Source: Amyloporia xantha
Taxonomy: Eukaryota > Basidiomycota > Agaricomycetes > Polyporales > Adustoporiaceae
Reading direction: 5' to 3'
Length of the DNA stretch: 64,000 nucleotides
Assembly (NCBI GenBank): GCA_036971615.1
Contig: JAYKKR010000005.1
Coordinates: 1,426,001 to 1,490,000 of the forward strand
Made by a program: the position numbers and the translations under genes. Positions 23,101-34,177 of this stretch are shown one piece after another. The notes below the pieces were generated by a model. The model did not search any database. It was not told where the DNA came from and saw only the letters and a program-made list of their open reading frames with translations. The stretch's first letter is position 1, and every line of letters begins with the position of its first letter.

Positions 23101-24516
23101 GCAAACTGTTTGCTGACAAATGTTTTTGTAGCTGTCATACACGGTGAAGTTGTTGACAAGATGTATCCTGTCTCCCGTGTACATTCGTCCAAGCGTGTTA
23201 TTATGGAAGAGCTTCATGCACGGCTCATTCAATGGACTCTTAACCTTCCAGAGGCTCTGCAATATTCTCCAGGCTCTACGCGGACTTGCCCGCCTCCACA
23301 CGTGCTCGTAATGCACTGCTATTACTGGGCTACCATGCTGCTACTCCACAGACCATTGTATGTAATGGCTTGCCCGTTTCCCATCTTATTAACCGCTGAC
23401 TGTTTATATAGTATGCCCAAAAATCCTCAGTGCGTTAAAGATGCTCGTATGTCGATGCACATCGCTTGAGCTGTTTGTTTCAGTCAGCAGAATTCTCCTG
23501 GGATCACAACAAATGACGGTGACATTGTTCCAAGAAAATCTTACGATATTTGTCGAGGCGCGGCATCCCACATTTGTACTTTCGGTCAGTCCCCCAGTTT
23601 AGGAGTGGGGTTTGAACAGTCTTAATGAACCCTTCTTTCATCAAGCTACAATGTATCGACAAAACTTTGATTTAAAGTATGGGCATCCGTTTTTGACCAC
23701 GTCCCTACAAAGCGCTGGGTACGTTGAGGCACTATGTTCGTGCTACTTGTTTGTTAACGGATCTATGATCAGGATCATGCATGTCATAACGCGTGAGTTA
23801 TATGCAAATAGCACGTCGCGGATTTGACCTCAGTTTTAACTGACCGAGTGCCAAGTCAAACACTACCCGCAGGACCAACAAGCAATCACTGGTTTGCGTG
23901 AGTGCTTCGCCGCGTGTGAAAGCATGAAGGTATGCGGAATTATTCTCCGAAAGAATTTTGTCTGAACCGATCTGGCTAGGAATCTTGGCCTGCCGCCGTC
24001 CGAGTGAGGGACCTACTTCTGGGCACTGGGGTTCGGCTGGATCCAGAACAAGCCCCCTCTCCTGGTCGTCCTCTCAAACGATCTGCGCAACTTGCCCTTG
24101 ATGAAGATGATGTATCCCCACTTCCTGAAAGGCCCGATTTCCACCGTGCCGAGCCGCAGCAGATCTCAATCGGAATGCAAATGGCAGAGCCTCAGCCATC
24201 GGGTTCCAGCACGACGTCGTTTCCTATGCAGGGGGCGGGACATGAACTACAAGGGAGTCTTCTGGTAGATCTTCTCGGCTCTAATGCACCTGACTTCACA
24301 TCGGCAATGGGGATGTCATCCGCATATGACTGGTGGGTGCCAATGCCCCCACCTGAATACCCACCGCTTCCCCACAGTCTTGAAACATATCACGAATCTT
24401 ATCTCATGATGCCGTCGCAGTCATTTACTTTCGACCAACACCAGCTGTCACCTGAATTCATACAAGGAATCAGGGACCCAGTCTTGCATTTTCCCTCGAC
24501 TAATAACATCCCATAA
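20129..24516 (+). CDS. Zn2Cys6 fungal-specific transcription factor
   Basis: A 22-exon model of 971 residues: join(20129..20234, 20312..20401, 20467..20481, 20535..20722, 20776..20908, 20975..21488, 21545..21736, 21858..22060, 22124..22192, 22261..22290, 22527..22543, 22598..22719, 22786..22805, 22857..22915, 22971..23079, 23132..23357, 23412..23433, 23488..23584, 23646..23718, 23773..23792, 23856..23929, 23980..24516). The zinc cluster is complete (C-x2-C-x6-C-x9-C-x2-C-x6-C, starting ACDRCRKSKSKC) and is followed by RRGPPKGYIQALEHRLHQME, the usual linker and short coiled coil. The middle-homology domain is recognisable by YQESRTSTCQALILLGVREF, GWLHIGMALRMAFDLGL and RRRIWWACCLADK. The C-terminus is Pro/Gln-rich, a likely activation region. 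The splices at 20908/20975 and 23433/23488 are uncertain. The target pathway is unknown. Confidence 0.82.
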
Positions 24517-25304
24517 AAGGATACAACTTGTAGTGATACCTGTTACCGATACATCACATTGCTTTCGTCTGTTTTCAATGCATATGTAGTTCAACATTCG
24601 TAATACTGGCTTCTGTACCATATTTCCCATGATGTCTGAACTGCGTTAAACCTGACTTTAAAGATTGTCTCTCACTACATGGGTCTGTCGTGAGTAAAGA
24701 AAGTTGGTCCTATTATTCTTATCATTGGGAGGTGGGAATAGTCCAGTTACTTCACACGGAGAGCGATGTGCGTTTCCTGCTTCACAGCCATTTGCCTCGA
24801 CTACGATTGGGTGGAACTCCGCGAATACAACGTGATCTTCATTGTCGTTGGTCAGCTCTGGGAAAAATGTGAGTATCTTACTCATGACCTTACTCAGGCG
24901 GCCGCATTGGTTGGTGACTATCGCGGAAGTAATCCTCTTGGACTTCAGTCACTCCTGGCCCAGGTTTGAAATATCTGGAAGGTATTTGTTTTTGCCAGAT
25001 GCTTGGGAAGAAAACCAAAGCTCCGTAGAAATACCAACTATAGTATGTCACCTTCTTGAGTTAGCTAACCATCCGGATGGGAAAGGGATAGGGGTGTCAG
25101 AAGGCCCTATTGAATAGCTGGATTGCTCGTACAAGCAGATCATTGGTATGCGGCGCCCGTCGCAGATACTCGGGTTTGCGAGGCGGAAAAATGTCTTTGG
25201 CCCCTGTCTGCACTACATAGAAAACATACAAGACGTTTACAGGATGCAGCCACTCGCTCACACCTCACGCTCGGAGCGTCCACTGTCCCTAGCTTGTCCT
25301 GATC
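24517..25304. other. intergenic region
   Basis: About 790 bp between two genes on the same strand. Short frames only; no family resemblance and no RNA gene was seen. Confidence 0.5.
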
Positions 25305-26479
25305 ATGTACTCCACCGTCCAACGTCTTCTGCAGGTCCCCGGCCGTTTCATTCGTTCCTTCAGTTCATCTTCTACCCGTGGGACCGAGACTGGTCTTCCG
25401 AAGTTTAATCCCGCTCCTTCGTACAAATTGTCCCAGAGTCCCAACCCTGGATGGAAGTGGGGGGAAGGCCTCTCGCCTGAGTCTAGCCAACTCGCAAAAG
25501 AGTGGAAGGAGGACGAGCAGAAAGGCTGGAAGAGTTTCTCACTCAAGGAGACGCATGGCAGGTGAGTTCTTGAGCACCTGAAGTCGAAATTAAAAGTTAT
25601 TCATACATTGCTTCACGAAACAGAGACGTATATTTCCTGCTAACGAGCTCTATCGTTCCTCGGCCAATTGCCTTCATATCATCTTTGTCTAGCGATGACA
25701 TCCCCAACCTCGCCCCGATGAGGTCCGTAATAACTTATCTAGGCAGCCCAGTTTTACTAACGTTGTATACCCTAGTTACTTCTCCCTGGTACTATTGTTG
25801 CCACTGCTGCGTTACATACAGTAACCTAACCTCAAATTTTAGCTGGCGCACGATCCTCCAATGGTTGGTGTCTCGTTCGCAATATTCCAAGGGATCGGGA
25901 AGAACACTCGCGACAACATCCTGGCCACAAAGACGTTCACTGTCAACATCATCAGCGAGCCTTTCTTGGACGCCGCTAATGCGTGCTCACTTGATGCCCC
26001 TCCTGAGGTAGATGAATGGCTTGTCAGCGGATTGACGCCAGAGCCTAGCGTAAGTGTCTACTTAAGAGCGAGAGATGACCGTGCTAATACGATTTTATAT
26101 TAGACCCTTATCAAGCCCGCACGTGTCCGAGAAAGTGCCATCAGCTTCGAATGCGAGGTAATTCAAGCCAATCCAATCTTCTATGCTGCTCCTTTTTGAC
26201 CCTGTCGTACAGCTTTTCCATACCCATGACCTCACCTCGAACTATGGCCCAGAGATGACCACAACTTTCGTCATGGGCAGCATCAAGTTGATGCACGTCC
26301 GTAACGCCGTGCTTTCCTCGGATGGTGTTAACGTCGACCCTGCCAAACTGCGCCCTGTGTCGCGTCTTGGCATGGTCACCTACGCTCGTCTCGGAGAAGG
26401 CATCGACATTCCTATCCCGATGTGGGCACAGAAGGGCGAGGAGGTCACAAAGGTGCTGGAGGCAAAGAGCAAGCTCTGA
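25305..26479 (+). CDS. flavin-reductase-like FMN-binding split-barrel protein
   Basis: Model join(25305..25561, 25624..25722, 25776..25788, 25843..26049, 26104..26157, 26213..26479), 298 residues. The family signature is SIVPRPIAFISSLS, then PNLAPMSYFSLLAHDPPMV and KNTRDNILATKTFTVNI, with a C-terminal RLGMVTYARLGEGIDIP. These bind FMN in NADH:flavin oxidoreductase-like proteins. The first 45 residues (RLLQVPGRFIRSFSSSSTRG) resemble a mitochondrial presequence. Exon 3 is only 13 nt and encodes the end of the conserved strand between MSYF and SLLAHD, which supports the splice. The substrate is not assignable. Confidence 0.82.
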
Positions 26480-26787
26480 GCGTAACGTAGTGCGCTCCTC
26501 GATACCCATCAGACATATCTTCTCTGAGTTCGTTGAGGTTGTATATAGTCGATTAATGTGACACTCTGGCATGCTCATGGGAGGCTGTGCGAATTGCAGG
26601 CTATTCACTCACATTGCATAATTTGTGATCGTGACGCGACGCATATGCGTTGTGGGACTTTGTGTACGTAGAATGGCTTATGCTCGGAAGTAAGTTCGAA
26701 GTCAGAGAGTGTGACTACCATGTACTCCTATATATTCTGTGCGAGCTGGGATTCAGTTTCTTGAGCACATCTTTCTATGTATCCGCC

Positions 26788-27304
26788 TTATCGCAAAGGA
26801 GCAAGTTCCAGTTCCTCAAGTGTAGGTTTACCCAGCGAGAGCTTCTTCCAGCGCGGAATCACAGGAATTTTCGATTCCGCCCTACGCTCCGAGCGGCTAG
26901 TTCCGAGACTACCGCTTCACGGGCAGCGGGACTACTCATGTGTACCGTCGAGAAATCGGGCAGTGAAATTGAAAGTACAATGATAACCTGAGACAACTTA
27001 CAGACGCATCCACAAAATTAAGCATAACAGAAAGGAGCACAGATAATACCATATATGACGTGAAATTAAGGAGAGTGAGAATATACTCTAATGGCGAGCA
27101 GGGTCCGAGATAGAAAGGCGTTATAGAGTGAACGTGCAACCAGATAGTGGTATACAAGGCGACAGCAAGTAGTGATAGCTGAAGAACGACCTGCAAGGGA
27201 TGACGGTCAGAAATGATCGTCAAGAACTCAGGAATTACTCACGAGAATAAAGAAGAGGACTAAGCCATGCGATAACTATGACGCCACTCCGTTGGCCATG
27301 TCAT
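26788..27304 (-). pseudogene. small polytopic membrane protein, reading frame apparently broken
   Basis: A hydrophobic exon at 27002..27190 (VVLQLSLLAVALYTTIWL, then YMVLSVLLSVMLNFVDAS) encodes two likely membrane helices. It joins in phase to 27243.. (LVLFFIL) and probably to a terminal exon 26788..26886 ending SLGKPTLEELELAPLR. The only plausible ATG (27304, MTWPTEWRHSYRMA) is one base out of frame with the LVLFFIL segment and meets TAG. A base is missing near 27266-27272, or the real 5' exon was not found. The ATG overlaps the last 29 bases of the Sec7 gene on the same strand. The family was not recognised. Confidence 0.4.
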
Positions 27305-30300
27305 GTTCTCTTCGAGCAACTCGCAGCCACGTCAGTACAGGCGGAATCAAGCTATTCTGCCGACAAATCATCTCCAAGTCACGTCCACTCCATAGGCGTT
27401 GTTGCTGTGATTGACCAGAAACTTCGTAGTGAACTTGTTCCTCGTCACTCCGGAAACCCGGGCTGTCATTGAGGTCAAGCTCGAACCTGCCAGCCCCATG
27501 TTGATGATACATTTGACTTCGCGACTTCGACCGTACATGTGGACCGGAGCCATTTGGCTTCCGTCGAGGAGTAGCCATGCCATTGCCATTTGCAGCGCTA
27601 GATCCAGCACGACTGCTGGATACGCTGCCATGAGGAGCGTGTCTGATGGGGGGCACACCAGTCAAGCGGGCCAGAGCCTGATCCACAGGAGAAAGAGGAA
27701 CGGAGGGATAGTCATCTTCCTCTGGACTGATTAGCGTTTCCTGCAAGACGCGCAAGGCAAGGCTGTCAGTGGCCTTCTGCACCTTAGAGGACGACCCGGA
27801 CGCATCAGATGGAGATACGCTAGACGATGCGATATCGATCTGCTGTTTGAGCGACACTGTCCACTGGTGACGAATCAAGGAATCATCGACGCTAAACATG
27901 TATTTGCGTTTGGAGTTGTTATGATTGACGAACGCGACCTGGAAGGTGTTGCGCATGAACGCTCGTTCGACCATAACGGAGCTGCTGAGGGGAAGACCAG
28001 TATATAGAAGGCCGTTGGCTCCTGAGCGCCACATGATTATACTTTTTGCACCTAATGAAGTCCCAGTAACCCGGAAGGAGGCTTCGGAAGACCTCGCGAA
28101 GTTCAGCACGGGAGGATCGAAGACTACATCCTGCCCAAATAGTTGTATGGTAACCTGTGGGTCAGGCTGTGGTATCCGAAGGACGATGGGCTCCGACTGG
28201 ACACGATACGTTAGACGAGATGGTAAGGGTCGCTTTATTGTGATATGAATGTCTGGATTGGCACTGGATGTAGACGGATTGCGCGCCTGTGAAAGCCTTT
28301 CTCGGCGAATCGAGGCGTAAATTTTGTCCAGCAGATCGTCCGACACCAGACTTCTCGAGTCATACCTCCTGAAGGCTGACACGAAATCACCTGCAATGAC
28401 GTTGCGTTTTGGATAACCCGTGACCCCAGGTTCCTGCGCAATGCCGCCGTGCATAACCTCGTTGAGCTGCACAATGGCACGTACCAGTCGGATGGCCAAG
28501 TCCTTATCATAGGCGACAATGCCTGCATTAGCCTCATACCACCTGCTAGCGAAGGAGTCCAATAGATACTCGACTGATCCAGACTGAACTGGCGATCGCA
28601 CCGGGACGTGAATTGCTTGCAGGAATACTCGAAGCGCCTTGTCAATTCTTAGACCTGTGAGGCCGAAACTGTCGACGAACGCCTTCAAAACCACCTTCGA
28701 AGTACGGCGAGACAGATAGTCGCCTAATTGAGACCTATCCAAATCCAGTGTGCGGAAGAGGAGTTGACCTAGCGCAATTGGATCATCCCTACTGGTAGTC
28801 TTGCTGAACAGGGCAGAGACGGCGTAATCGGGGTCTTTGGCAAATTGGTGCACAAAACTTCGGATCACAGGATGTCTCATCGGATTCAAGCTGCTCGCAG
28901 CCTTAGTAAGACCCTCGTCGCGCTCACCGCTGAACCGAAGCTCGCGGAGCGGACAAACGCTCTTCACGATAAACCTCCTGTCCAGTGGGCTCGGCTTCAT
29001 GGTATCCAATAGGGTGTCCTTGTCTTGCACAACAGGTTTAGCGATCACCAATATATCGTTGAAAAGGAAGAGGAAGCGGTCCTTGACAGTGTTCGCATTG
29101 GCGACCTGTAGCACAGGCGAAGATAAAACCAGTTTCCTGGGTGGGTCGTCGATCGCACTGGGCCAGGAAGAACTCTTCGACCCCCGGCCTAAAAGCTCCT
29201 CAAGACGTTCCAGGATGATGGCGCTCGCTGAAGGTTCGTTATTGGGTCGATCTGGAGAATGGCGAGAGGACGACATGGTGTCGGAATATGATTCCGATGT
29301 CGACCTTGTTGGAAAATCATCCAAGGAGGATTGGGGATCTGGCGTCGTTGACGAGGGATGATCGGGTGGAGAAGGGAACGAGTATTCAGATGCATGCGAT
29401 GGGGAGACAACACCATTCGTCCTGGCCTCCATATGTAGTTCTTGCCTGGGAGATTGTATAGTCTCGGGGCTGGAATCATGTGATGCAAAGACCTCCATCT
29501 CCGTGCGGACCTCTATCGGTTTGAGTTCCTCTCCGTACTGCATGCTCGACAAGGGATTGTCTGGTGGGTTAGTCGGCGTTCTGGATTCATCATGGCTAAG
29601 GATTTCCCGATCCGTCGGAAGGTCTGTCCGTGACCGAGATTCTACAGCAGGCGGGGTGGTAACGCTGGGGGTTGTCACAGGCGGAGATTGCGACGGGAGT
29701 AGCCTCTTATTAATCAACCATTTCTTCACACCTTCGCGGTTCATAGGCAATTTTGAAAGTCCAGTTGCGCTCGAGCTAGTAGTTGCGGTTGGCATGTTAA
29801 AGTAGTCCGTTTTTTGCAAAGGGGACGCGGATACCGATGACACCGGAAGCGGCGAGCCAGCATTATTATTGAACTTCGGTAGCAGCCGACTGTCGGATGC
29901 CTGATGGGAGAGTTTGCGTTCCCTGCCAGGCTCCAAAGACCGCGTCGCGGTATTAGACGAGCTTGAACTTGGCACCGCATCCATTCCTAGCCCATTACTT
30001 GGGGCAACATCAGGATTCGACGCAGATGGCGTCATGCCTTTCGCGCGGTTCCTTTGCTCCTTGAGTTGCTTCAGACCAGGGAAGGGGTACAACTTAGAGT
30101 TGGTCTCATAACCGTATATGATCATGTCTGCTTGAGTTACAGCCGGAACTGGAGAAAGCACGCCAATCTGTGGGGCAATAGGCAAGGACGATATCGATGC
30201 CGAAGCGGAGGGCGCCTGCAAGTCGAAATTCTGCTGCTCGCTCTTCTCTCTTGAGATGCTACCACGACTTTCGTGACTGATGCTTGAATCAGTATTGTTA

Positions 30301-32475
30301 CGCCGATCGCGTAGGCCAATACTGTTCGTCCGCGAGCGACGACCGTTGACAGAGCCGCTCCTGCCTAGTGCAAGCGCATTCTTCATCTTTTCCCAAGTAC
30401 TGGTAGCCTCTGCAGCACGCTTGATCGTCGCGTCTGTGACTGTTGCACGCGTATCATCCCAATCAAGGAAGTCTGCACTCGAGGGTGATCGGTCCATTTG
30501 GCTGGGAGTAACCACGGACAAATGGGTGGGATATGTCGTAGGGGATACTTGGGTGACTTGCGCATCGTTAGTAGTAGAATCGAGGGGCACGATAGGAGAG
30601 ATAGGAGAAGGCACGACGTGGGCGGATGTTGGCTCAGGCGATGTCTCAAGATCGACAACGAGGTCTGTGCGTGGAGTGACACGGTCGTAAGAGCGGTTAG
30701 ACCGAGGCTCGAGGAGTTCAGTAAGGTGCTCGCCTTCTTCTGGCTCAAGAGTATCGTCCTCCACTTCATCCTCTTCGTCGTCGTCGTCGTGTAACGGTAT
30801 CCGCTCTTGCACTGCACTTTTCGTGAATAACAAATGTGAGATGACCACACAAATACAACTTACCAGGCTCCGCGACCCAACTGATCTCGCTTTCGCGCTC
30901 GAAAGCCTGCCATGGTCTCCTCCGCACATCCTGGCAAAGCACCTCCTCCTCCTCTTCATCTGGGTACACCTTCTCCTTCAGCGGCGTCGCAAACGGGCTC
31001 GCAGGGAACAGATCCTGCCCATATCCAGTCTTCTTCCGTGACAAAAAGACAGGCACACCAATGGCAGACGCAGGTGCTGAATCTGTCGATGTATTCGATG
31101 GCGCATCAGATGTGTGCGGCATGCGCGTGCCAGACGAGGACCCGTATCCGCGGGTAGGTGTGCTCGGAGGGTGTGGGAGCGGAAGTGGCGATCCGCCGAC
31201 GGGGACATCATCTTCATCCTCGACAACTACACCTCTGTGACCCATTGTGTCATAATCATAAGTAATAGTCCCGTTGGTCTTTACAACGGGTGATGGACGC
31301 GGCACATCACCATTGCCCACTCGACTCGCGGATGAGGGAGGACGAGGCGGATCGGATGCATTTTGGAATGACGGTAGCAGAGGTGAGGGTGGCACCACGG
31401 GTGTGTTTGGCGTCGTCGATGGCGGCTCGCGCTCCTCCCGATCATCTACCACGGTCGATGCGCGCGATGAGTTCCGCTTCGACCGCCGTCGCCTTCGCTT
31501 CGAAGGCAATATCGGCGGCACAACTTCTTCTCCACCACTGGTTTGATCCCCGTCAGCCTCCTTGATCCTATGGCCTAGCCGATCCAACATTCTCCGCCGC
31601 ACGGCCATCCGCTCACCACCCGACACCGTGTTATTGCGCATCAGCCGTGCGCCGCCAGGAGGAGGCGTCGGAGATGGCGACATATATGCAAAGTCGAGGG
31701 GCTCTGTCCCGCCTGTCAACTTCTGCATCGCCATCGCCCTCGCTGCCCCCGCGCTGTTTGACCGATACAATCCCTTCCCAGCCATGCCCTTCTGCAAATC
31801 GTCCAGTGTGGGTAATGGTGTTGAAGGTGTGGTACCAGGGTAAAAGAAGGGCGAGACGAGAAATCGTGAGGCCGGCAATGGAAAATGCGATGGGATGGGC
31901 GAGACCAGTAGGGGCGAAGGCGGTGCATCGTCTCCTGGAACCGACACGGAGTACTCATCGGCGGACGACTCGTTCGTGTGGCTCGCAGAACTGACGTGCG
32001 GTGATTGCTTGGCCATAGCCTTGCCTTTCATGTCCCTCGACCCTCTGGACCGCGTGCGAGAGCGAGAGCGCCGTTTGGCACGAGTGGGCGTGCTGTCGGC
32101 CGGCACAGGTGTCGTTGGCGGAGGGACTGCGACGTCTTCAACCTTGTCCTCGACCTTCTCTTCCTCCTTCCCGTCCTCCTCGTTTGGAGCTTCTGTGCCA
32201 GGCCCTTGGTCCACTCCTTCCTGCTCCTGCTCCTGCGCCTGCTCCTGCTCCTGCGCCTGCTCCTGCTCCTGCTCCTGCTCTGATCCCCGCTTCCCGTCTG
32301 AATCCTGTGCGCTCTCTTCATCAACCTCAACGTCGTGGTCGACCCTTTCTCCCTCACTTACCGCCTCGACGTGCATAGGCGGTCGCCGGCCGTCCTTCAT
32401 ACGAGGCAGAGAGGCAGCGCGTTTGAGCTTGGCGACAGCGGTCGCGCGCTGTTCGGCGACGGATGACGATTCCAT
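27276..32475 (-). CDS. Sec7-domain protein with PH-like domains
   Basis: Model complement(join(27276..30811, 30864..32475)), 1,715 residues, one 52-nt intron. The first 1,080 residues are low-complexity (Ser/Pro/Thr, Glu-Gln repeat, RS-like KRRSRSRTRSRGS). A PH-type segment (DRFLFLFNDILVIAK, about residue 1115) precedes a Sec7 domain at about 1185-1400 (LDLDRSQLGDYLSRR, FGLTGLRIDKALRVFL, RLVRAIVQLNEVMHGG), followed by a second PH-like region at about 1425-1525. Sec7 domains exchange nucleotide on Arf GTPases at Golgi or endosome membranes, and the layout recalls yeast Syt1. The loop after RVFLQAIHVP reads VRSPVQ, where active enzymes have PGE with the catalytic Glu, so exchange activity is questionable. 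The start is the first ATG; the frame stays open upstream to about 32538. Confidence 0.8.
32217..32282. repeat. (CTCCTG)n-type microsatellite encoding Gln-Glu repeats
   Basis: A run of ctcctg and gctcctgcgc units inside the first exon of the Sec7 gene. On the minus strand it encodes alternating Glu-Gln with occasional Ala (EQEQEQAQEQEQ). Length polymorphism between strains is expected. Confidence 0.85.
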
Positions 32476-32787
32476 GTTCCTGCCGGGTCTAGGGATGAAT
32501 GGGGTAGGAGTAGACCCTCCGGACGGACGCTGTAGCACTGATTTGACCGGCTGGCGTGGCGGGAAGAAATGTCGATGAGTGTCAGGCCGAGAGAGGTTTC
32601 ACCTGGCAGAATCTACCAGTATGTACTTGTATTAGCATTACAGTGTACATGGTCCATCGCAACATAGCATAGCGTGCTCACCAAGCCAGACGACATCAAG
32701 AGGATTGTAGGTAGAAAGAAAGAGTGAAGATTGGGTAGCTCGGAGCGGAGGCAAAGGCCGGAAATGGAATTTAGACTTCAACCTTGT

Positions 32788-33067
32788 TATTGCTGGTTTC
32801 AGCGCCCAAGGCGCGGCGGCCAAACGTGTACAAATTTTGGCCTGTGGCTGTTTTTTTCTAAGGCTGAGACCGCGAAACTCGAACAGCTGTAGCTCGCTCA
32901 ATTCTGCTTGTATCGACTTGCTCCATAAGTTGAAATTGCTCTATTCATCTGCCCCGAGGGCACCACGAAGTCCGTTTGACGAAGTTCGACCTCCTTTTCA
33001 CATTGCTTTTCCGCCGCCCACCAGCACTCGGAATGGCTCTCGCTCCCTCTCCGCAACATATATCCTT
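32788..33067 (+). repeat. left inverted arm (280 bp)
   Basis: Left arm of the inverted pair. It begins TATTGCTGG and ends aacatatatcctt. Sequence beyond 33067 (gttcttctg) has no counterpart in the other arm. Confidence 0.85.
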
Positions 33068-33465
33068 GTTCTTCTGTCCTAGAAGAGTCTGTATAGACCC
33101 TCTCCTGTGCCCTGCATAGTTGGTAGTAACAAATATATTTGTATTCACTTGTTTTATGTCGGAGCTGGTCAGGCATAGTCTAAGACATGCATCTTGCCTG
33201 GAGTATAACCTGGTCTCCCATTTAAAAAGTGACCCTAATGACTCTCATTCATCATATACTTAAATTTATGTACAAAAACACCACAGATGAGGCAGGGAAG
33301 GATCAGAACAAGCAGATGAGAGGTAAGTAATCCTTCGCCTGACGGCTCACCTGCAACATGCATTCAATGGAAACACTGCTGAGCCTCCTGCGAGTCCTCC
33401 ACGAGTGAATATCTATTCAAGGAAGATATTACTACTGAAAAGATAAAAACGCACCTTATTGGAGG

Positions 33466-34128
33466 TTAATCCTCGACTGCGTCCTCCAAGCTGTTGACTT
33501 CAAAACAGACCTCCGCAACCACCTCAAATGAACTCAGCTCCTCCAACACGCGACACAGTAATTAATATACAAAAATTTTCAGATGAACGGCAACATGGAA
33601 AGAGACACTGCACTCACCGCCAACCCAATCTCACAGAGCTTCATCCACGGCGCACTTTGTGGCTGCCGATACACCAAATCGCTGGTCTTATTGAATAATT
33701 TTAGTACTTGTTAGATGGCACACTTCTTTGCGATTGACGATCTCATCATGCGATAGCCCAGCGACGCAGCACATCTCAAGCAGTGCCCAGCGAAAGTCCT
33801 CCAGGTATAGCTTAGAATGCTGTACACTTTCAAACAAGCAAAAATTGATGTGGGGCTCTCGGGAGAGTCTAGCAAGGCTGTCTGAAGGCAAGCGAATAAG
33901 GATATATGTTGCGGAGAGGGAGCGAGAGCCATTCCGAGTGCTGGTGGGCGGCGGAAAAGCAATGTGAAAAGGAGGTCGAACTTCGTCAAACGGACTTCGT
34001 GGTGCCCTCGGGGCAGATGAATAGAGCAATTTCAACTTATGGAGCAAGTCGATACAAGCAGAATTGAGCGAGCTACAGCTGTTCGAGTTTCGCGGTCTCA
34101 GCCTTAGAAAAAAACAGCCACAGGCCAA
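33466..34128 (-). other. coding-like spliced frame inside the inverted-repeat element
   Basis: On the minus strand an open frame starts in the right arm (in frame from about 34128, no ATG) and leaves it with good coding character (LYLEDFRWALLEMCCVAGLS, then HDEIVNRKE). Phase-compatible splices at 33723/33687 (37 nt) and 33617/33541 (77 nt) join it to SDLVYRQPQSAPWMKLCEIG and then to a final exon SSFEVVAEVCFEVNSLEDAV with TAA at 33466. No family was recognised. The left arm carries a copy of the arm-encoded part followed by a stop. It could be a gene captured by the element, or the intact parent of an inverted duplication. Confidence 0.4.
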
Positions 34129-34177
34129 AATTTGTACACGTTTGGCCGCCGCGCCTTGGGCGCTGAAACCAGCAATA
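33898..34177 (-). repeat. right inverted arm (280 bp)
   Basis: Reverse complement of the left arm. It starts aaggatatatgtt and ends ccagcaata at 34177. The sequence outside (ctttcacacc) differs from the left flank. Confidence 0.85.

Larger units (their letters stand above)
32788..34177. mobile_element. TA-bounded element with 280-bp inverted arms
   Basis: The segment 32788..33067 reappears as its reverse complement at 33898..34177. Both arms are 280 bp, and I found no mismatch by eye. Each outer end is TA followed by TTGCTGGTTTCAGCG, so a TA target duplication plus 278-bp terminal inverted repeats is the simplest reading. Similarity stops sharply on both sides. TA duplications are typical of Tc1/mariner-type insertions and their short derivatives. 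No transposase is encoded in the 830-bp spacer, so it would be non-autonomous. The alternative is an inverted duplication of a gene's 5' part. Confidence 0.7.

Noticed and set aside
27276..32475. Possible biosynthetic or other co-regulated gene cluster around the Zn2Cys6 factor and its neighbours
   Set aside because: The flanking genes (CDF transporter, flavin-reductase-like protein, Sec7 protein) are housekeeping-type with no backbone synthase, so no cluster is supported.
31895..32578. 227-codon plus-strand frame, Ser/Cys-rich, over the Sec7 first exon
   Set aside because: It is the complement of the low-complexity CTCCTG repeat region; the composition is explained by the opposite strand.
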